Positions 5,870 through 6,734 of a stretch of 6,734 bases of DNA are shown in pieces. Source of the DNA: Planctomycetota bacterium. GTDB lineage: Bacteria > Planctomycetota > Planctomycetia > Pirellulales > Lacipirellulaceae. Each line of letters opens with the position of its first letter. Position 1 is the stretch's first letter. A program made the position numbers and the translations under genes. The DNA lies in NCBI GenBank assembly GCA_024278035.1, contig JAJRUA010000455.1, positions 1 through 6,734 of the forward strand, given 5' to 3'. Under the pieces are notes generated by a model. The model was not told where the DNA came from. It saw nothing but the letters and a program-made list of their open reading frames with translations, and searched no databases.

Positions 5870-6586
5870 TCAGCTCGTTTCATTCTCCTGCCGGATTAGC
5901 CAGAGATAGCAGGCTCCCGACAGACCGGCAGAGCCGTAGACCATCGCCATGACCATGATTTGGTACCGGGCGGCAATCAGCGGATCGATGCCCGAGAGGA
6001 CTTGGCCCGTCATCATGCCAGGGATTGAGACCAATCCCACGGAGAGCAGCGCATTGGTGATAGGAATCAGTGCTGTCCTGAGGGCCGTGTTGCGGGCCGT
6101 TGCATAATCGTTGCCATTCTCTCGCTCCGATTCAAACCGCTCAGCGGCCAAGCTGACGGCGTTCATCGAGTTAGAAAAGATCATCCCAGCCAGCGGGATC
6201 ATGTAACGAGGAGCGAACCAAGATTCGAGCGTCAGCACCCCCTGGGTCACCAGCAACAGCGTCGTAACGCCGCCGATCGTAATCGCGAGCAGGGCCTTGC
6301 CGTAGAGACGAAGCGAACGTCCTTGGACGGTCCGCAGGGAAATCCAGCTCGCGATGAGAAGCATCACGGTGAGCACTAGCAGGACGACACCCGAGTGCTT
6401 TGTTTCAAAGAGGCCAGTGAGGACGTAGCCGATCAGCAAGAGTTGCAACAGCATGCGGCCAATCGCATAGACGGCTCCACCTGCTCCAAGCGACCATCGC
6501 CAATGAATCGCCACGACTAGGGCGACCGGGATCATGCCAATCGCAAGGCGCGAAAGCGAAATGGTGGGAAGTTCGGCAAGGAGCAT
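5870..6586 (-). CDS. fetB: FetB/YbbM-type (UPF0014) ABC transporter permease
   Basis: This 238-residue inner-membrane protein has about seven hydrophobic segments (roughly 10-28, 38-60, 64-83, 98-116, 127-147, 172-195, 207-230). It carries the strongest UPF0014 hallmarks: GRMLLQLLLIGYVL (43-56), PLAGMIFSNSMNAVSLAAER (131-150) and SIPGMMTGQVLSGIDPLIAA (187-206), followed by RYQIMVM. In Escherichia coli the family member FetB (YbbM) pairs with the ATPase FetA (YbbL) and is implicated in iron export and oxidative-stress resistance. The substrate in this organism is an inference. No ATPase gene is present in the window on either side, so the partner must be beyond the right edge or elsewhere. The start is the ATG at 6586: an in-frame TGA lies just upstream and no earlier start is possible. 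No Shine-Dalgarno sequence is seen. It converges on the MocA-type gene with 75 bp between stops. Confidence 0.9.
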   Translation of the reverse strand: MLLAELPTISLSRLAIGMIPVALVVAIHWRWSLGAGGAVYAIGRMLLQLLLIGYVLTGLFETKHSGVVLLVLTVMLLIASWISLRTVQGRSLRLYGKALLAITIGGVTTLLLVTQGVLTLESWFAPRYMIPLAGMIFSNSMNAVSLAAERFESERENGNDYATARNTALRTALIPITNALLSVGLVSIPGMMTGQVLSGIDPLIAARYQIMVMAMVYGSAGLSGACYLWLIRQENETS

Positions 6587-6606
6587 GTCGGTTGTTTTAA
6601 TGACTC

Positions 6607-6734
6607 ACGCAAAGGCGCAAAGGAAAAAAGAATTCGACGCGGAGCAGTGTAGGAATACTGGGCGGATTAAAAGGGATTTATACGGATTACGAAAAGAAAA
6701 ATGCGAGTCTTATTTTTCTTGGCCTCCTTTGCGT
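6607..6734. repeat. Repeat-rich non-coding segment bounded by inverted ACGCAAAGG
   Basis: ACGCAAAGG at 6607-6615 is repeated inverted as CCTTTGCGT at 6726-6734, the window edge. Both ends continue inward into A-rich (left) and T-rich (right) tracts, so the two ends are imperfect inverted repeats of about 25 nt. The left end also has a perfect tandem 8-mer CGCAAAGG (6608-6615, 6616-6623). No coding frame is evident. It may be a small non-autonomous mobile element or a dispersed intergenic repeat; the right end cannot be seen fully. Confidence 0.45.
6663..6692. repeat. Three tandem decamers of the CGGATTNNNN type
   Basis: CGGATTAAAA (6663-6672), GGGATTTATA (6673-6682) and CGGATTACGA (6683-6692) follow each other with an exact 10-nt period, sharing GGATT in each block. 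The complement of the repeat at 3928-3947 shows related CACGGAT and CACAGGT blocks with the same period, suggesting one repeat family in two intergenic places. It lies upstream of the fetB-like gene. Confidence 0.55.

Overview
The window looks like an ordinary stretch of a planctomycete chromosome, probably of the Pirellulales type. The evidence is the C-terminal end of a DUF1559 pseudopilin-like protein with its H-X9-DG motif (a family greatly expanded in Planctomycetes), a soluble Hanks-type kinase, a Tat-signal Gfo/Idh/MocA oxidoreductase, an enlarged DoxX protein and mostly absent Shine-Dalgarno sequences. No rRNA, tRNA, CRISPR array, transposase, integrase or phage gene was seen. The taxonomic call is an inference from gene content, not from a marker gene.

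Layout. A partial DUF1559 gene enters from the left edge (+, ends at 361). It converges on a minus-strand pair: a D-2-hydroxyacid dehydrogenase (2603-1602) followed 73 bp downstream by a serine/threonine protein kinase (1528-425), possibly co-transcribed. A 199-bp divergent spacer (2604-2802) separates this pair from a plus-strand pair: a DoxX-family membrane protein (2803-3864) with a loop of about 200 residues, and a 596-residue secreted or membrane-anchored Gfo/Idh/MocA oxidoreductase (4004-5794). The latter converges on a minus-strand FetB/YbbM-type permease (6586-5870). The last 148 bp are non-coding and repeat-rich.

How the genes may work together. The dehydrogenase and kinase share a strand and probably a promoter, but no functional link is visible. 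DoxX and the MocA-type protein are both predicted at the cell envelope and both redox-related by family, so they may form a unit; this is inference from adjacency. The FetB-type permease needs an ATPase partner (FetA) that is not in the window.

The most noteworthy items are the large family-atypical insertions in DoxX and in the MocA-type enzyme, the altered catalytic motifs of the kinase (HGD and DIG in place of HRD and DFG), and short intergenic repeats with a 10-bp period, one helical turn, in two separate spacers. I see no convincing evidence of an undescribed defence, mobile or RNA-based system here.
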